64,000 nucleotides of DNA, from the NCBI GenBank assembly GCA_003054665.1, contig QAYY01000001.1:609501-673500 (forward strand). Direction: 5' to 3'. Positions 1 through 9,200 of this stretch are shown here, one piece after another. This DNA comes from Opitutaceae bacterium EW11. Lineage in GTDB: Bacteria; Verrucomicrobiota; Verrucomicrobiia; Opitutales; Opitutaceae. Every line of letters starts with the position of its first letter. The first letter of the stretch is position 1. The notes under the pieces were generated by a model. It did not search any database, was not told where the DNA came from, and saw only the letters and a program-made list of their open reading frames with translations. The position numbers and the translations under genes were made by a program.

Positions 1-2685
1 GCGTATCTCTGGTTCGCCGCCGCCTCGACAGACAAGGTGCTTCCAACAAGCGTGCGCGCCTGGCTGTACCCGGAAACGCACTACCTTTTCAACCAGTTCG
101 CCTTCGCCATGCTCCCGCTCTTCTGGGGCATCCTCCGCCTGGCGGCAGCCATTCCGGGAACCAGCCTGGGCAGGACTTTTGTCGCAAGCCTTGGACTCTC
201 GCTGGGCGCTCCTCTCGTCCTCTACGTGGGGATGAACTTCTTCTCCCGCCTGCTGCGCTTCTGGCAGATACCGGCCATGCTCGTGGCAGCGGGTGTCGTC
301 ATCCTCGGGATCCTGATGTTCGTCGGGCTGTCGCGCGCTCTGTTGATCGGCCTCCGGGCCGGGCAGACGCTCGGCCCCTGGGCGGAACGCACCGCAATCT
401 GGCTGGTTGCGCTGGTATTCCCCGTCTGCGGGTTGCTGCTCAACCGCACCATCCCGTTTCCGACAGACCTGCAGGCCTGGGAAGTGTACGCCCTCGTCCT
501 CGCGAACACCGGGATCCTGCTCCTCGCCTCCTACAAACACACGGCATGGCCCCGCGGATCCCTTCTCCTGCTCTGCGCCACGCTTCCTTTCTCCCTCTAT
601 TTCTTCGTCGTTTTCCTCCCGTATACGCCGCTCTCGATCCTGGCGGTGATCGCACTCGGAACCGGTTTTCTCGTCCTCAGCCCGGTCGTGCTTTTCGTGC
701 TGCACCTTCATCTTCTCAACCAAGCTCGACGCAACCTGCAGCTTTCAGCACGCGGCTGGCGGACAACCGCGGCATGCATCGCCTGTTTCCTCCTGCTGCC
801 GGGGTTCTTCGTCGCCCGAGCTTTGGCGGACAAGGCCGCACTGCACGCGGCGCTCGATTACGTGTACGCGCCGTCGATCGAGTCCGGCGCGAACCGCTAC
901 ACGTCCAGCCGGATGAATCTTCGCCGCGCCCTCGACAATCACCGGAAGTACAAGAACGGAATCTTTTACCCGCTCCTTTCCAGTTTCTACAGCTGGGCGG
1001 TATTCGACAATCTGGTACTTCCGGACGACAAGCTGGCCGCCCTTGAAACCGCGTTCTTCGGAGAGCCCGGCGGAAAAGAACGCCTCGATCCGGTGAAAAG
1101 TTCATGGGCAAGCAACGGCCGGAGTTCGGTCCGCGAGCGCACGCACATGCCGCGGCGGAACGATCTGCCGCACACCGTCGTGGTTCGCGCGCTAGAGACC
1201 GCAGCGCAACCGGTCGATGAGGGAACCCTGCGGACGACGTTCAAAATCACGCTCGAGAATCTCGGCGCGGCGCCGGCCGAGTACGTTCAAACGCTGCCCT
1301 TGCCGGCCGGCGTCTTCGTCTCCGGTTTTCGTCTGCACATCGATGGAGTCCCCGTTCCTGGACGGATCGTGGAAAAGAAGACGGCCCTCTGGGTGTATAC
1401 CATGATCCGCGATGGCGAGCGGCGCGACCCAGGGCTGTTGGTGTTCAATCGACCGGACGAACTGGAGCTGCGCGTCTTCCCGGTGGGTCGCGAAAAACCG
1501 TCCGTCGTCGAAATCGATTTCCTGACCCCGAAGAAGGCACCGTTCGCTCCGACCACGGCGGTCCGATCCAACGACCCGGCCGATGCGCTTCGCTCGCTGG
1601 GACAAGAAGCTCCACCGTCACTCATCGCCACCGAACGCGGTCTGACCGTTTTCGCACCGCAACACGCGCTCCCGCTCCCCGCAGTGCCGCGCGAAGCCTA
1701 CTTCCATTTCATTCTGGACCGGTCGTCGGAGGGCGCTTCCGTGGAAAGCCTGGCTCCGGCGATTGAGGCGATGTTGGCCAGCTTCCCGGGAGTGCGGCGT
1801 GGGCGCCTGAGTCTCGCCAATTACGACGTGGCCGAGCCGTTCGCAAAACTCACGCCCCTCGCCGACCTGAGCCGAGTCTCAGCCAGCGAACTCGACCGTA
1901 CGCTCCCCTTGTCCGGGGGTTTCATGCTGGACCGCGCGCTCGCTCTCGCTGTGAAGACACATCGGGACATCGACCTCGTCGAGACCAAGACAAACCTGCC
2001 TCCGCCGCGCCCGATCTTCGTGGTGATCAGCAATCGTGACCTTTCGTCCGCCGCTCCTTTGGATCTCGCCAGCGCCTGGGCGCACCTGGTGCCGCGCCTC
2101 GAGGTGTATCAGGTCTCCAGGACCCAACGCTCCGTCTCGCGGTTGTTTCCCGACGCCTCCACGGCCGATGCGCCTTTGCTCCGGTGCGGCAAGGCGGTTC
2201 GTCCGCTCACTGGCGACGCCCCGCTGGTCTTCCCAAACTCCGGCGTGGACGCCCCGATCGAATATTTCGACCCGTCCGCGTCCGCTTGGCGATCGCTCGA
2301 CGGACTTGCGAAATCGAGCGCAACCGGAGCCTGGGCGCAGGCAGTCGCGCTAAACTCCGACCGACGCGCCTATGCCGAGAGTCCGGGAGACGCCCGTCCG
2401 GGTTGGAGGGATCTCGTGAAGACGAGCCGGGAAACCGGTATTCTCATCCCGGAGACAAGCTACATCGTCGTGGAGAACGCCGCTCAATGGCGCATGCTCG
2501 AACTCAGCGAACGCAGGAAGCTCGGACAAAACGCCGCCCTCGCCTTCCGCGAGACGCCTGCACCGCCCTGGGTGTGGGTCGCCGCCGGGTTCTGCGCCTG
2601 GCTCGGCCTGCGCCGCTGGCGCGCAGGAAGAAGATCCCGCCAGCTCCCCAGCGCCGCGCTCCGCTCGGTCCCACAAAGCCCCTAG
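1..2685 (+). CDS. VIT-domain membrane protein with MSEP/PEP-CTERM-like sorting tail (5' end outside window)
   Basis: The reading frame is open from base 1 (codons continue upstream of the first in-frame GTG at 37), so the true start lies left of the window. The first ~270 visible residues form many hydrophobic segments, consistent with a polytopic membrane domain. A VIT-like (vault/inter-alpha-trypsin) module follows at about codons 405-510, then a vWA-like stretch. The last ~40 codons hold TPAPPWVW, a hydrophobic helix and an Arg-rich end, the layout of an exosortase sorting signal. A VIT protein of about 900 residues with this tail matches MSEP-CTERM proteins, the usual partner of exosortase N; this is recognition of architecture, not a search. 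No exosortase is in the window, and it may lie just upstream. Its stop overlaps the stop of the convergent acetyltransferase gene (CTAG). Confidence 0.75.
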   Translation, partial: AYLWFAAASTDKVLPTSVRAWLYPETHYLFNQFAFAMLPLFWGILRLAAAIPGTSLGRTFVASLGLSLGAPLVLYVGMNFFSRLLRFWQIPAMLVAAGVVILGILMFVGLSRALLIGLRAGQTLGPWAERTAIWLVALVFPVCGLLLNRTIPFPTDLQAWEVYALVLANTGILLLASYKHTAWPRGSLLLLCATLPFSLYFFVVFLPYTPLSILAVIALGTGFLVLSPVVLFVLHLHLLNQARRNLQLSARGWRTTAACIACFLLLPGFFVARALADKAALHAALDYVYAPSIESGANRYTSSRMNLRRALDNHRKYKNGIFYPLLSSFYSWAVFDNLVLPDDKLAALETAFFGEPGGKERLDPVKSSWASNGRSSVRERTHMPRRNDLPHTVVVRALETAAQPVDEGTLRTTFKITLENLGAAPAEYVQTLPLPAGVFVSGFRLHIDGVPVPGRIVEKKTALWVYTMIRDGERRDPGLLVFNRPDELELRVFPVGREKPSVVEIDFLTPKKAPFAPTTAVRSNDPADALRSLGQEAPPSLIATERGLTVFAPQHALPLPAVPREAYFHFILDRSSEGASVESLAPAIEAMLASFPGVRRGRLSLANYDVAEPFAKLTPLADLSRVSASELDRTLPLSGGFMLDRALALAVKTHRDIDLVETKTNLPPPRPIFVVISNRDLSSAAPLDLASAWAHLVPRLEVYQVSRTQRSVSRLFPDASTADAPLLRCGKAVRPLTGDAPLVFPNSGVDAPIEYFDPSASAWRSLDGLAKSSATGAWAQAVALNSDRRAYAESPGDARPGWRDLVKTSRETGILIPETSYIVVENAAQWRMLELSERRKLGQNAALAFRETPAPPWVWVAAGFCAWLGLRRWRAGRRSRQLPSAALRSVPQSP

Positions 2686-3584
2686 CGCTGCCCGTGTCTT
2701 GAAGCCGCAGCCGCCACGTCGACGATCGCAAACGCTGGCGCGCTTCCCGCACTGGTCCAACTCAACGACACGATCATCTGCCATTGGGACAACGGCGTGC
2801 GGGTGAATCCCACGGCGGAGAACACCTCGCCGAGTTCTTCGGGCCAGACGGCTTTCATCGTCCACCGCTTTCCCGGAAACTTCGCCCCGAGAGCGTACAA
2901 GATTCCGGAGGCCGACTTCACATACTCCGCGCCCGGCACGCCCGCTACGGCATGAATCGATACTTCGGAAGCCGACAGCGAGGACGTGGCGACCCACGCG
3001 CCATCCAGCCGAAACGCGGCGTTCGGAGGCGTGAGGTGAGCCACCGTTTCGCCCGAAAGCTGCCAGGGCAAGTCGGCGACGCCGCACAGGGTCATCGCCT
3101 CGCCAGCGGCACGAAGATCGACTTCGGCCAATCCGGCCGTCGCGAAGCCGCTTTCGCTCTGGGTGGAGAACCCGACCAAACGGCGCTGTTTTTTGAATCC
3201 ACAGCCCTCATACAGAGCGACCGCGGGCTCATTCTGTTCGACGACCTCGAGCACCATCGTTCGATCGCCGCGGTTTTTTGCGTCTTCCAGAACGCGGTGG
3301 ACCAGCGCCCGGCCCACACCCTGGCGGCGCGCTTCCGGCACAATCGCCATGCCCGCGAGTCGGCTGGTCCAGCCGCGACGCGCGATGAGCGCCGCACCGA
3401 CGGCGGTTCCGTCAGCCACGGCGATGCGGCTGGCCGAGAAATCCACGCTGTCCGAGCGCGCAGCGCCGAGCAGCTTTTCGACGGTGAAGGGGACCTTGAC
3501 GAAATAGTCGGAGAATCCGCGCGCCAGCACATCGGCTGTACCCTCGAGCCCAAAATCCACCGCCGAACAGAATTCGATCGCCAC
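2682..3584 (-). CDS. GNAT family N-acetyltransferase
   Basis: The N-terminal half (about residues 1-150) is a GNAT fold: IVPEARRQGVGRALVHRV is the acetyl-CoA pyrophosphate-binding loop (R/Q-x-x-G-x-G/A), followed by ALYEGCGF, the typical last strand. The remaining ~150 residues are a second domain I do not recognise, so it may acetylate an unusual substrate. The frame is open up to 3914, but the conserved domain begins right after the GTG at 3584, which has GGGAG about 11 bases upstream; an ATG at 3641 is the alternative start. It lies alone, convergent with the VIT protein gene, their stops overlapping by four bases. The substrate cannot be told from the sequence. Confidence 0.8.
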   Translation of the reverse strand: MAIEFCSAVDFGLEGTADVLARGFSDYFVKVPFTVEKLLGAARSDSVDFSASRIAVADGTAVGAALIARRGWTSRLAGMAIVPEARRQGVGRALVHRVLEDAKNRGDRTMVLEVVEQNEPAVALYEGCGFKKQRRLVGFSTQSESGFATAGLAEVDLRAAGEAMTLCGVADLPWQLSGETVAHLTPPNAAFRLDGAWVATSSLSASEVSIHAVAGVPGAEYVKSASGILYALGAKFPGKRWTMKAVWPEELGEVFSAVGFTRTPLSQWQMIVSLSWTSAGSAPAFAIVDVAAAASRHGQR

Positions 3585-3900
3585 GCCGGACTGTGCTCCC
3601 ACGAGCACGGCGTTGCCAAGCAGAAGAATTACTCGCCACATGCGCTGGCTGAGATGCCAGGTTGGCGTTCGACCAATCTCCCGCAAACTGGAGTGGAAAT
3701 CCGAATACAATCCTTGTGAGTCGACAATTGGCGAGCACGACGCAGAGACACGCCCTTCCCAGGCGCTAAGGCTCGCCCGAAGTGGATTTCGCTCATGGCG
3801 TTGTTGCGTAGCCCATGTCGACGCGGCAGTTTTCAGCTTCACGACCGGACAAGGCGGGCGGTTATCTCTCAAGGCCAGGCAGCCCGGTATTCGACAATCC

Positions 3901-4383
3901 ATGCACCCTTTCATTCGCTACGGATTCCTGGTCGCGCTAGCCGCGAGCCTGCTCAGCGGCTGCGCTTCCCAGCGTGCCGGCGATTCCGACACTTTGGCGA
4001 CCAATCGCCGACTTCGGGGCGCAGCGCTCCAGGGATACTACACTGCGGCCGAGTGGTCGGCCCTGAAGGATGTTCGCTTCGACGGCTATGTCATCCTTCG
4101 CGGGGCGCTCAATCATGACGGCTCAGTCCATTCGCCAGCATCGTTCATCTCGTATCCGGATCACTCGCGCGACGAGATGGCCGTGAGTTTTAGCAAACGG
4201 ATCAGGCTCAAACCCACTCAGGTCGGCAGCCACATCAGTCCCTGGGCCGAAATCTATGTCGTCTTCTACGAATCCGGCCGCAAGCCGTCCGAGGCGCTGG
4301 TATACGGCGAACAGATCGGAGCCACGGCAGCGGCGCGCCAGATCGGATCGGGCAAGGTGAAGCTGCACGTGATCCAGTACTGA
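3901..4383 (+). CDS. Putative lipoprotein, TonB-C-like small domain
   Basis: 160 residues. The start at 3901 gives a short basic N-terminus, a hydrophobic core and the lipobox LLSGC with Cys21 as the likely lipidated residue. The rest is a small soluble domain with a pattern (GYVILRGALNHDGSV, later VSFSKRIRLKP, WAEIYVVFYE) that recalls the energy-transducer TonB-C-like fold, in which a short beta-alpha-beta module handles periplasmic contacts; this similarity is only an impression. The frame extends upstream to 3613, but that part is antisense to the acetyltransferase and has no protein character. Likely anchored in the outer or inner membrane facing the periplasm. Function unknown. Confidence 0.75.
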   Translation: MHPFIRYGFLVALAASLLSGCASQRAGDSDTLATNRRLRGAALQGYYTAAEWSALKDVRFDGYVILRGALNHDGSVHSPASFISYPDHSRDEMAVSFSKRIRLKPTQVGSHISPWAEIYVVFYESGRKPSEALVYGEQIGATAAARQIGSGKVKLHVIQY

Positions 4384-4452
4384 AAGGCCGAGCCGGCGGA
4401 CCGCCCGCCTCTTTGACAAGCCGTGGACCGCCGAGCAGGCTGAGCCACGGTC

Positions 4453-5325
4453 ATGGCAAGCGTCACGCACCAGGAAATCGAAGGAGCCGGAGGCGTTCGA
4501 CTGCACGCGGCGGTCGCCGGCAATTCGGGCCGGCTGATGCTGTTTCTCCACGGTTTTCCGGAATTCTGGCGCGCCTGGGAGAATCAGATGGCGGAATTTT
4601 CGCGCGACCATCGGACCGTCGCGTTGGACCTCCGTGGATACAATCTCTCCGACAAACCTCCTGCCGTGGAGAGCTACGCGATCCAAAACATCGTTGCCGA
4701 CGTGCGGCATGTCCTGAGGGCGCTTTCGCCCGAGGAGCCGGCGATCCTCGTCGGCCACGACTGGGGAGGCATTGTCGGTTGGGCGCTGGCGCGCGAGCAT
4801 CCGGAGCTCCTGCACCGCTTGGTCGTCATCAACGCGCCGCATCCCGTCCTCTTCTACCGCGAGCTGAAAAACAACGTCGCCCAGCGCATCGCGAGCAGCT
4901 ACGCGGGCTTTTTCCAGCTCCATCGCGTGCCGGAAGCCACGCTCAGCGCGTTCGACTTCGCGGCGCTGCGGAAGGTCGTTTTCGGCACCAGCGCGAAGCC
5001 GCGAATGTTCAGCAACGAACTTCGGCAGGCGTATCACGACGCCTGGAGCCAACCCCACGCGCTGACGTCGGGCCTGAACTACTACCGAAATCTTCGGGCC
5101 CTGAAATGGCTGCTGCGGGAGCCTCCGCCGTGGACGATTCCAGTGCCTACCCTTGCGCTCTGGGGCGATCAGGACCCGGCACTCCTGCGGAGCAATCTTC
5201 ATGGACTCGGCGCCTTCGTGCCCCGGCTCACGGTGCGGCGGCACCCGACAGCGACACACTGGATCGTCCACGAAGAGCCCGATTGGGTGAACGAAAACAT
5301 CCGGGAATTTCTGGAGCACGGCTGA
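4453..5325 (+). CDS. Alpha/beta hydrolase, epoxide hydrolase-like
   Basis: 290 residues, the usual length of soluble epoxide hydrolases and haloacetate dehalogenases. Visible motifs: HGFPEFWRAW (the HGxP oxyanion motif), GHDWGG with the nucleophilic Asp in the nucleophile elbow, WGDQDP with a likely acid residue, and ATHWIVHEEP carrying the catalytic His. An Asp nucleophile flanked by Trp points to epoxide hydrolase or dehalogenase chemistry, not to an ester hydrolase with Ser. The cap domain (about residues 135-215) contains several Tyr residues that could supply the epoxide-activating pair. No signal peptide, so cytoplasmic. It follows the lipoprotein gene by 69 bases and may be expressed alone. 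The substrate is unknown. Confidence 0.88.
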   Translation: MASVTHQEIEGAGGVRLHAAVAGNSGRLMLFLHGFPEFWRAWENQMAEFSRDHRTVALDLRGYNLSDKPPAVESYAIQNIVADVRHVLRALSPEEPAILVGHDWGGIVGWALAREHPELLHRLVVINAPHPVLFYRELKNNVAQRIASSYAGFFQLHRVPEATLSAFDFAALRKVVFGTSAKPRMFSNELRQAYHDAWSQPHALTSGLNYYRNLRALKWLLREPPPWTIPVPTLALWGDQDPALLRSNLHGLGAFVPRLTVRRHPTATHWIVHEEPDWVNENIREFLEHG

Positions 5326-5625
5326 CGAACGTCGGCGCGAGGACTTCCGCTTTTCGAGAATCACCCTCTCTCCAAGCGGGCGGCAGTCGAAATCGGCATC
5401 CCCCGCACACACACACCGTTGAGAGACACTCGGAGGGCGAACGGACAATTCACTCAAATGAGTGGACCGGCCCGGGGCTTGGCAAAAACGCGTCACCGGG
5501 CCTACGGTCTGAAATCGCTCCCCCCAGGGCGACCGTTTGCGGGAGGCATCACCCCCCAGGCGGTTCTGTCTAAGACCCCAACTACCTAAACCTCACGCGC
5601 CCCGCCAGGGGTGTGTCTACCTACT
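5326..5625. other. Intergenic region before the glycosidase gene
   Basis: About 300 bases without a convincing gene. It holds a perfect 6-2-6 inverted repeat (CACTCA AA TGAGTG) at 5451-5464, roughly 160 bases upstream of the glycosidase start, a possible regulator site. The last 50 bases are rich in C and A and offer no Shine-Dalgarno match ahead of the ATG at 5626. I see no clear sigma-70 promoter. Confidence 0.4.
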
Positions 5626-8352
5626 ATGCGTAAAATCCGCTCGTTTGGATTTTCATCGCTGGCTTGCGCCCTCGCGCTGGCCTTCGGCGCCCCGAGTCGC
5701 GCCCAGTCCGATGTCGCGGTCTACACCGATTCCCTCGCTGCCAATTGGCAGAATTGGAGCTGGGCCTCGGTCGACCTAACCAACACCACCGTCGTTCACA
5801 GCGGAACGTCATCCATCGCCGTAACGGCGGCGCCGTGGACCGCTCTCTATTTGAGCTACGTCGGCAGCCCCGCAATCGACACCACCAACTACGGCAAGCT
5901 CGCGTTCTGGGCGAACGGCGGTTCGGCCGGCGGGCAGATGGTCCGCGTATCCGGTTTGCTGAGCGGCTCCGCGCAAACGCCCGTGACCGTCGGACCGCTT
6001 GCGGCAAACACGTGGACGAAGTACGAAATCAATCTAGCCGACCTCGGCGTCGCGAATGCCACGACCTTCAACGGCATCTGGCTCCAGGAAGGCGCAGGAG
6101 CGGATGCGCCGGTCTTCTACGTCGACGACATGTCTCTCGTCACCACGTCGGGAGGACCGGTGGAGCCTCCGCCGGTTGTCGACGGGCTGAGCCTGTACGA
6201 CGACGCGTTCACGAACGGCTGGCAGAACTGGAGCTGGGCTTCGATCGGAAGCACGAGTTCGGTCGTGAGTTCGGGATCGGCGGCGCTCTCCGTGACGGCG
6301 GGGCCCTACCAGGCGCTCTATTTCCATCACGCCGCCATGCCGACCCAGGGCTACTCGAACCTCGTCTTCTACATCAACGGCGGACCCACCGGCGGACAGA
6401 ATCTCAAGGTCACCGCGCTTCTGAGCGATGCCCAGCAAACCGGCTATGCGTTGCCGGCTCTGACGGCCAATACCTGGACGCAGATCACGATCCCGCTGAG
6501 CAGCCTAGGCGTGGCCAACAAGCCCGACCTCACGGGTCTGTGGATCCAGGACGATTCCGGCAGCAACGCGCCGGTGTTCTACGTCGACAACGTCTACCTC
6601 CAAAACGCCCCGCCGCCAGCCGTCGTCAACCTGACCGTCGACGGTGCGAGTTCGATCCGCACGGTCGACCCGCGGATCTTCGCTCTGAATACGGCGATTT
6701 GGGATGGAGTTTTCAACACCGCCACCACGGCGGAGCTTCTGAACGACATCGACATCCAGGCGCTCCGCTATCCCGGCGGTTCGATCTCCGACGTGTACCA
6801 CTGGCAGATCAATCAAAGCGAAGGTCAGACGTTCAAGTGGGCGACGGACTTCGACTCCTTCGCCAACATCGCCACCACGCTGCAGGCCCGGGTGTACATC
6901 ACCGTGAACTACGGCACCGGCACGCCCCAGGAGGCCGCCGACTGGGTCAGGTACTCCAACGTCACGAAGAACTACGGCTTCAAATACTGGGAAGTCGGCA
7001 ACGAAAACTACGGCACGTGGGAAGCGGACAACAACACCCGCCCGCATGACCCGGCAACTTACGCCGCGCGCTTCAAGGACTACTACCAGCAGATGAAGGC
7101 GGTCGATCCGACGATCAAGATCGGCGCGGTCGTCCAGGCCTCGGAGGACAGCGACGCGAACTACACCGACCAGACGGTCATCAATCCGCGCACCGGCGTT
7201 TCGCACAACGGCTGGACCGCCGTACTCTTGTCCAATCTGGCACAACTCGGAGTCACGCCCGATTTCGTCTCGTACCACCGGTACGAGCAGGCTCCGGGCG
7301 GCGAAAACGACGCGTACCTCCTGAGCTCGTCGGCCACCTGGGCCGACAACGCGGCCACTCTCCGACAGATCCTCTACGATTACCTCGGCGCCGCCGCGTC
7401 CGGCGTGGAGATCGCCTGCACGGAGAACAACTCCGTCTACTCGAATCCGGGCAAGCAGTCGACGAGCCTGGTCAACGGCCTGTTCCTCGCGGACAGCATC
7501 GGCAACATCCTGAAGACCGAATTCAAGACGCTCTTCTGGTGGGATCTCCGCAACGGCCAGGACGGCAGCCAGAACAACAGCGCATCGCTGTACGGTTGGC
7601 GTAACTACGGCGACTACGGCATCGTCAACAACGCCAACCCCGCCGGTCCGGCGGATCGCTACCCGACGTACTACGTCTACAAGCTTCTCGCGCACTATGC
7701 ACGGGGCGGCGAGTCGGTCCTGGCCGCCACGAGCGACTACAACGGCCTCACCGTCTACGCCGTCCGGGCCCAGGACGGCGTGCGTCTCCTGGTACTGAAC
7801 AAGAACCGGACCGCCACGCTCAACGGCTCAGTCACGCTCACCGGTTTCAGCCCCGCCACCCAGGCCCAGCTGTACCGCTACGGCATTCCGCAGGACGAGG
7901 CGGCCCGCACGGGGACCGGTTCGGCCGATATCGAGACCGGCTCGCTCGCCATCCCTGGCAAGTCGTTCACGTATTCGGCTCCTCCCTACTCCGCCACGGT
8001 GATCGCCCTGGCGGCCGACCCGGCGACCAACATCTCGATCAACCGCGGAGGTTATGTCGTCAACCGCCGGACGAACCGCGTCGTGCAGTCCGTCACGATC
8101 AAAAACTCCGGCGCAGCCCCGATCACGGGGCCGGTCTATCTGGCGCTCGACGGGCTGTCCACGAACACCTCGCTGGCGAACTCCGCTGGAGCCACAAGCC
8201 AGACGACGCCCACTGGCAGCCCTTACGTGCTGGTGACGGCATCCACCCTGGCGCCCAACGCCTCGGTGACGGTTTCGCTCCAGTTCACGGTCCCGGCGTC
8301 CGGAGGCATCACCTACACGCCGAGAGCCATCGTGACCGGCGGCACTCCCTGA
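5626..8352 (+). CDS. Secreted glycoside hydrolase, GH51/alpha-L-arabinofuranosidase-like, with duplicated N-terminal module
   Basis: 908 residues from the ATG at 5626, which begins a clear signal peptide ending near APSRAQS; an ATG 15 bases upstream is less likely. Two near-identical modules follow (about residues 30-172 and 185-327); both contain WQNWSWAS, a GGxxGGQ strand and APVFYVD(D/N), and look like beta-sandwich carbohydrate-binding domains. The catalytic part (about 335-795) has WEVGNENYG, with Glu460 as the likely acid/base, and ACTENN, with Glu600 as the likely nucleophile, as in clan GH-A arabinofuranosidases. A ~100-residue C-terminal beta domain closes the protein. There is no PEP-CTERM tail, so it is probably released or held by its binding modules. 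Neighbour: a PEP-CTERM protein 52 bases downstream. Confidence 0.83.
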   Translation: MRKIRSFGFSSLACALALAFGAPSRAQSDVAVYTDSLAANWQNWSWASVDLTNTTVVHSGTSSIAVTAAPWTALYLSYVGSPAIDTTNYGKLAFWANGGSAGGQMVRVSGLLSGSAQTPVTVGPLAANTWTKYEINLADLGVANATTFNGIWLQEGAGADAPVFYVDDMSLVTTSGGPVEPPPVVDGLSLYDDAFTNGWQNWSWASIGSTSSVVSSGSAALSVTAGPYQALYFHHAAMPTQGYSNLVFYINGGPTGGQNLKVTALLSDAQQTGYALPALTANTWTQITIPLSSLGVANKPDLTGLWIQDDSGSNAPVFYVDNVYLQNAPPPAVVNLTVDGASSIRTVDPRIFALNTAIWDGVFNTATTAELLNDIDIQALRYPGGSISDVYHWQINQSEGQTFKWATDFDSFANIATTLQARVYITVNYGTGTPQEAADWVRYSNVTKNYGFKYWEVGNENYGTWEADNNTRPHDPATYAARFKDYYQQMKAVDPTIKIGAVVQASEDSDANYTDQTVINPRTGVSHNGWTAVLLSNLAQLGVTPDFVSYHRYEQAPGGENDAYLLSSSATWADNAATLRQILYDYLGAAASGVEIACTENNSVYSNPGKQSTSLVNGLFLADSIGNILKTEFKTLFWWDLRNGQDGSQNNSASLYGWRNYGDYGIVNNANPAGPADRYPTYYVYKLLAHYARGGESVLAATSDYNGLTVYAVRAQDGVRLLVLNKNRTATLNGSVTLTGFSPATQAQLYRYGIPQDEAARTGTGSADIETGSLAIPGKSFTYSAPPYSATVIALAADPATNISINRGGYVVNRRTNRVVQSVTIKNSGAAPITGPVYLALDGLSTNTSLANSAGATSQTTPTGSPYVLVTASTLAPNASVTVSLQFTVPASGGITYTPRAIVTGGTP

Positions 8353-8404
8353 CCGGCGCGTTCCACCCATCCACTACAACCCCTCATTCGAAATACTCCC
8401 AATC

Positions 8405-9058
8405 ATGTCCTCTTCATTTCGCTCCCTGTCCCGCAGCCTGTTGACGCTCGCCGCGTTTGCCGCCGGCGCCGCTTGGTCGCAGGCCCAAATCGCCTTCAAC
8501 GTGAACGTCGATACGTCGGCGCTCACCGCCGCGCCTGATGCGCCGCTCTATCTGGATTTCCAGCTGAACGACGGCACGGGCGCGGGCAACGCGAACAACA
8601 CGGCCGTCATCACCGGCTTCTCTTTCGGCGGCGGATCGGCTCTCGCGCCCGCTTCCACGTTCGGCGGTGCGCTCGGCGATTTCGGCTCCGGCGTGTCGCT
8701 GGTCGATTCGTCGGCGTTCAACGAGTTTTTCCAGCCGTTCCTGCCAGGCACGAGCCTCTCGTTCACGGTCACGCTCTCCACCAACGTCGACGACCCGACT
8801 CCGGACTTCTTCGGCTTCACGATCCTCGACAGCATGCTCGCCAACCTGCCGACGCTCTCCAACGGCACGGATATGTTTCTCGAGGTGAACATCGACCGCG
8901 CGAATCCGGACGTCTTCACCTACGCCAGCGTCGACGGTGCCGTGAGCGCTCCGACGTTCGTGCCGGTTCCGGAGCCGTCGACCTACGGTCTCTGCGCCGC
9001 CGCAGGACTTCTCCTCGTCGCCGCGTGGCGCCGCCGTGGGCTGAACAAGCGCGCCTAG
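8405..9058 (+). CDS. PEP-CTERM protein (NF038129-like)
   Basis: 217 residues: signal peptide ending near WSQAQ, a beta-rich body beginning IAFNVNVDTS and containing LYLDFQLNDG, and a C-terminal VPEPSTYG motif, hydrophobic helix and WRRRG. The last three parts are the signal recognised by an exosortase, which cleaves and anchors or releases the protein outside the cell. The start of the mature region resembles the NF038129 PEP-CTERM family, an attribution from memory. The start at 8405 is preceded by an A/C-rich leader without Shine-Dalgarno. It follows the glycosidase by 52 bases and is closed by a strong terminator, so the two genes may share a transcript. Confidence 0.87.
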   Translation: MSSSFRSLSRSLLTLAAFAAGAAWSQAQIAFNVNVDTSALTAAPDAPLYLDFQLNDGTGAGNANNTAVITGFSFGGGSALAPASTFGGALGDFGSGVSLVDSSAFNEFFQPFLPGTSLSFTVTLSTNVDDPTPDFFGFTILDSMLANLPTLSNGTDMFLEVNIDRANPDVFTYASVDGAVSAPTFVPVPEPSTYGLCAAAGLLLVAAWRRRGLNKRA

Positions 9059-9084
9059 ACTCGCCTCAGCCTTAGGTCTTCCAG

Positions 9085-9135
9085 AACCGAGCCGGTTCGA
9101 CGTCGCTCAGTCGACGCAGCCGGCTCGGTTTTTTT
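9085..9135 (+). terminator. Rho-independent terminator
   Basis: A perfect 11-bp stem (AACCGAGCCGG at 9085-9095 with CCGGCTCGGTT at 9120-9130) encloses a 24-base loop that can itself fold (CGTCG/CGACG), followed by a T run to 9135. It ends the glycosidase/PEP-CTERM unit. Confidence 0.9.
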
Positions 9136-9200
9136 GTCGGTGCAGCGGGCAGCGCCAGCGAACGCACCTGGGACGCAAGCTCGCCCCATCCGCAAGCGTG

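Noticed and set aside
4123-5496. Minus-strand open frame over the epoxide hydrolase-like gene
   Set aside because: Arg/Asp-rich with no motif, and opposite to a gene with clear catalytic residues.
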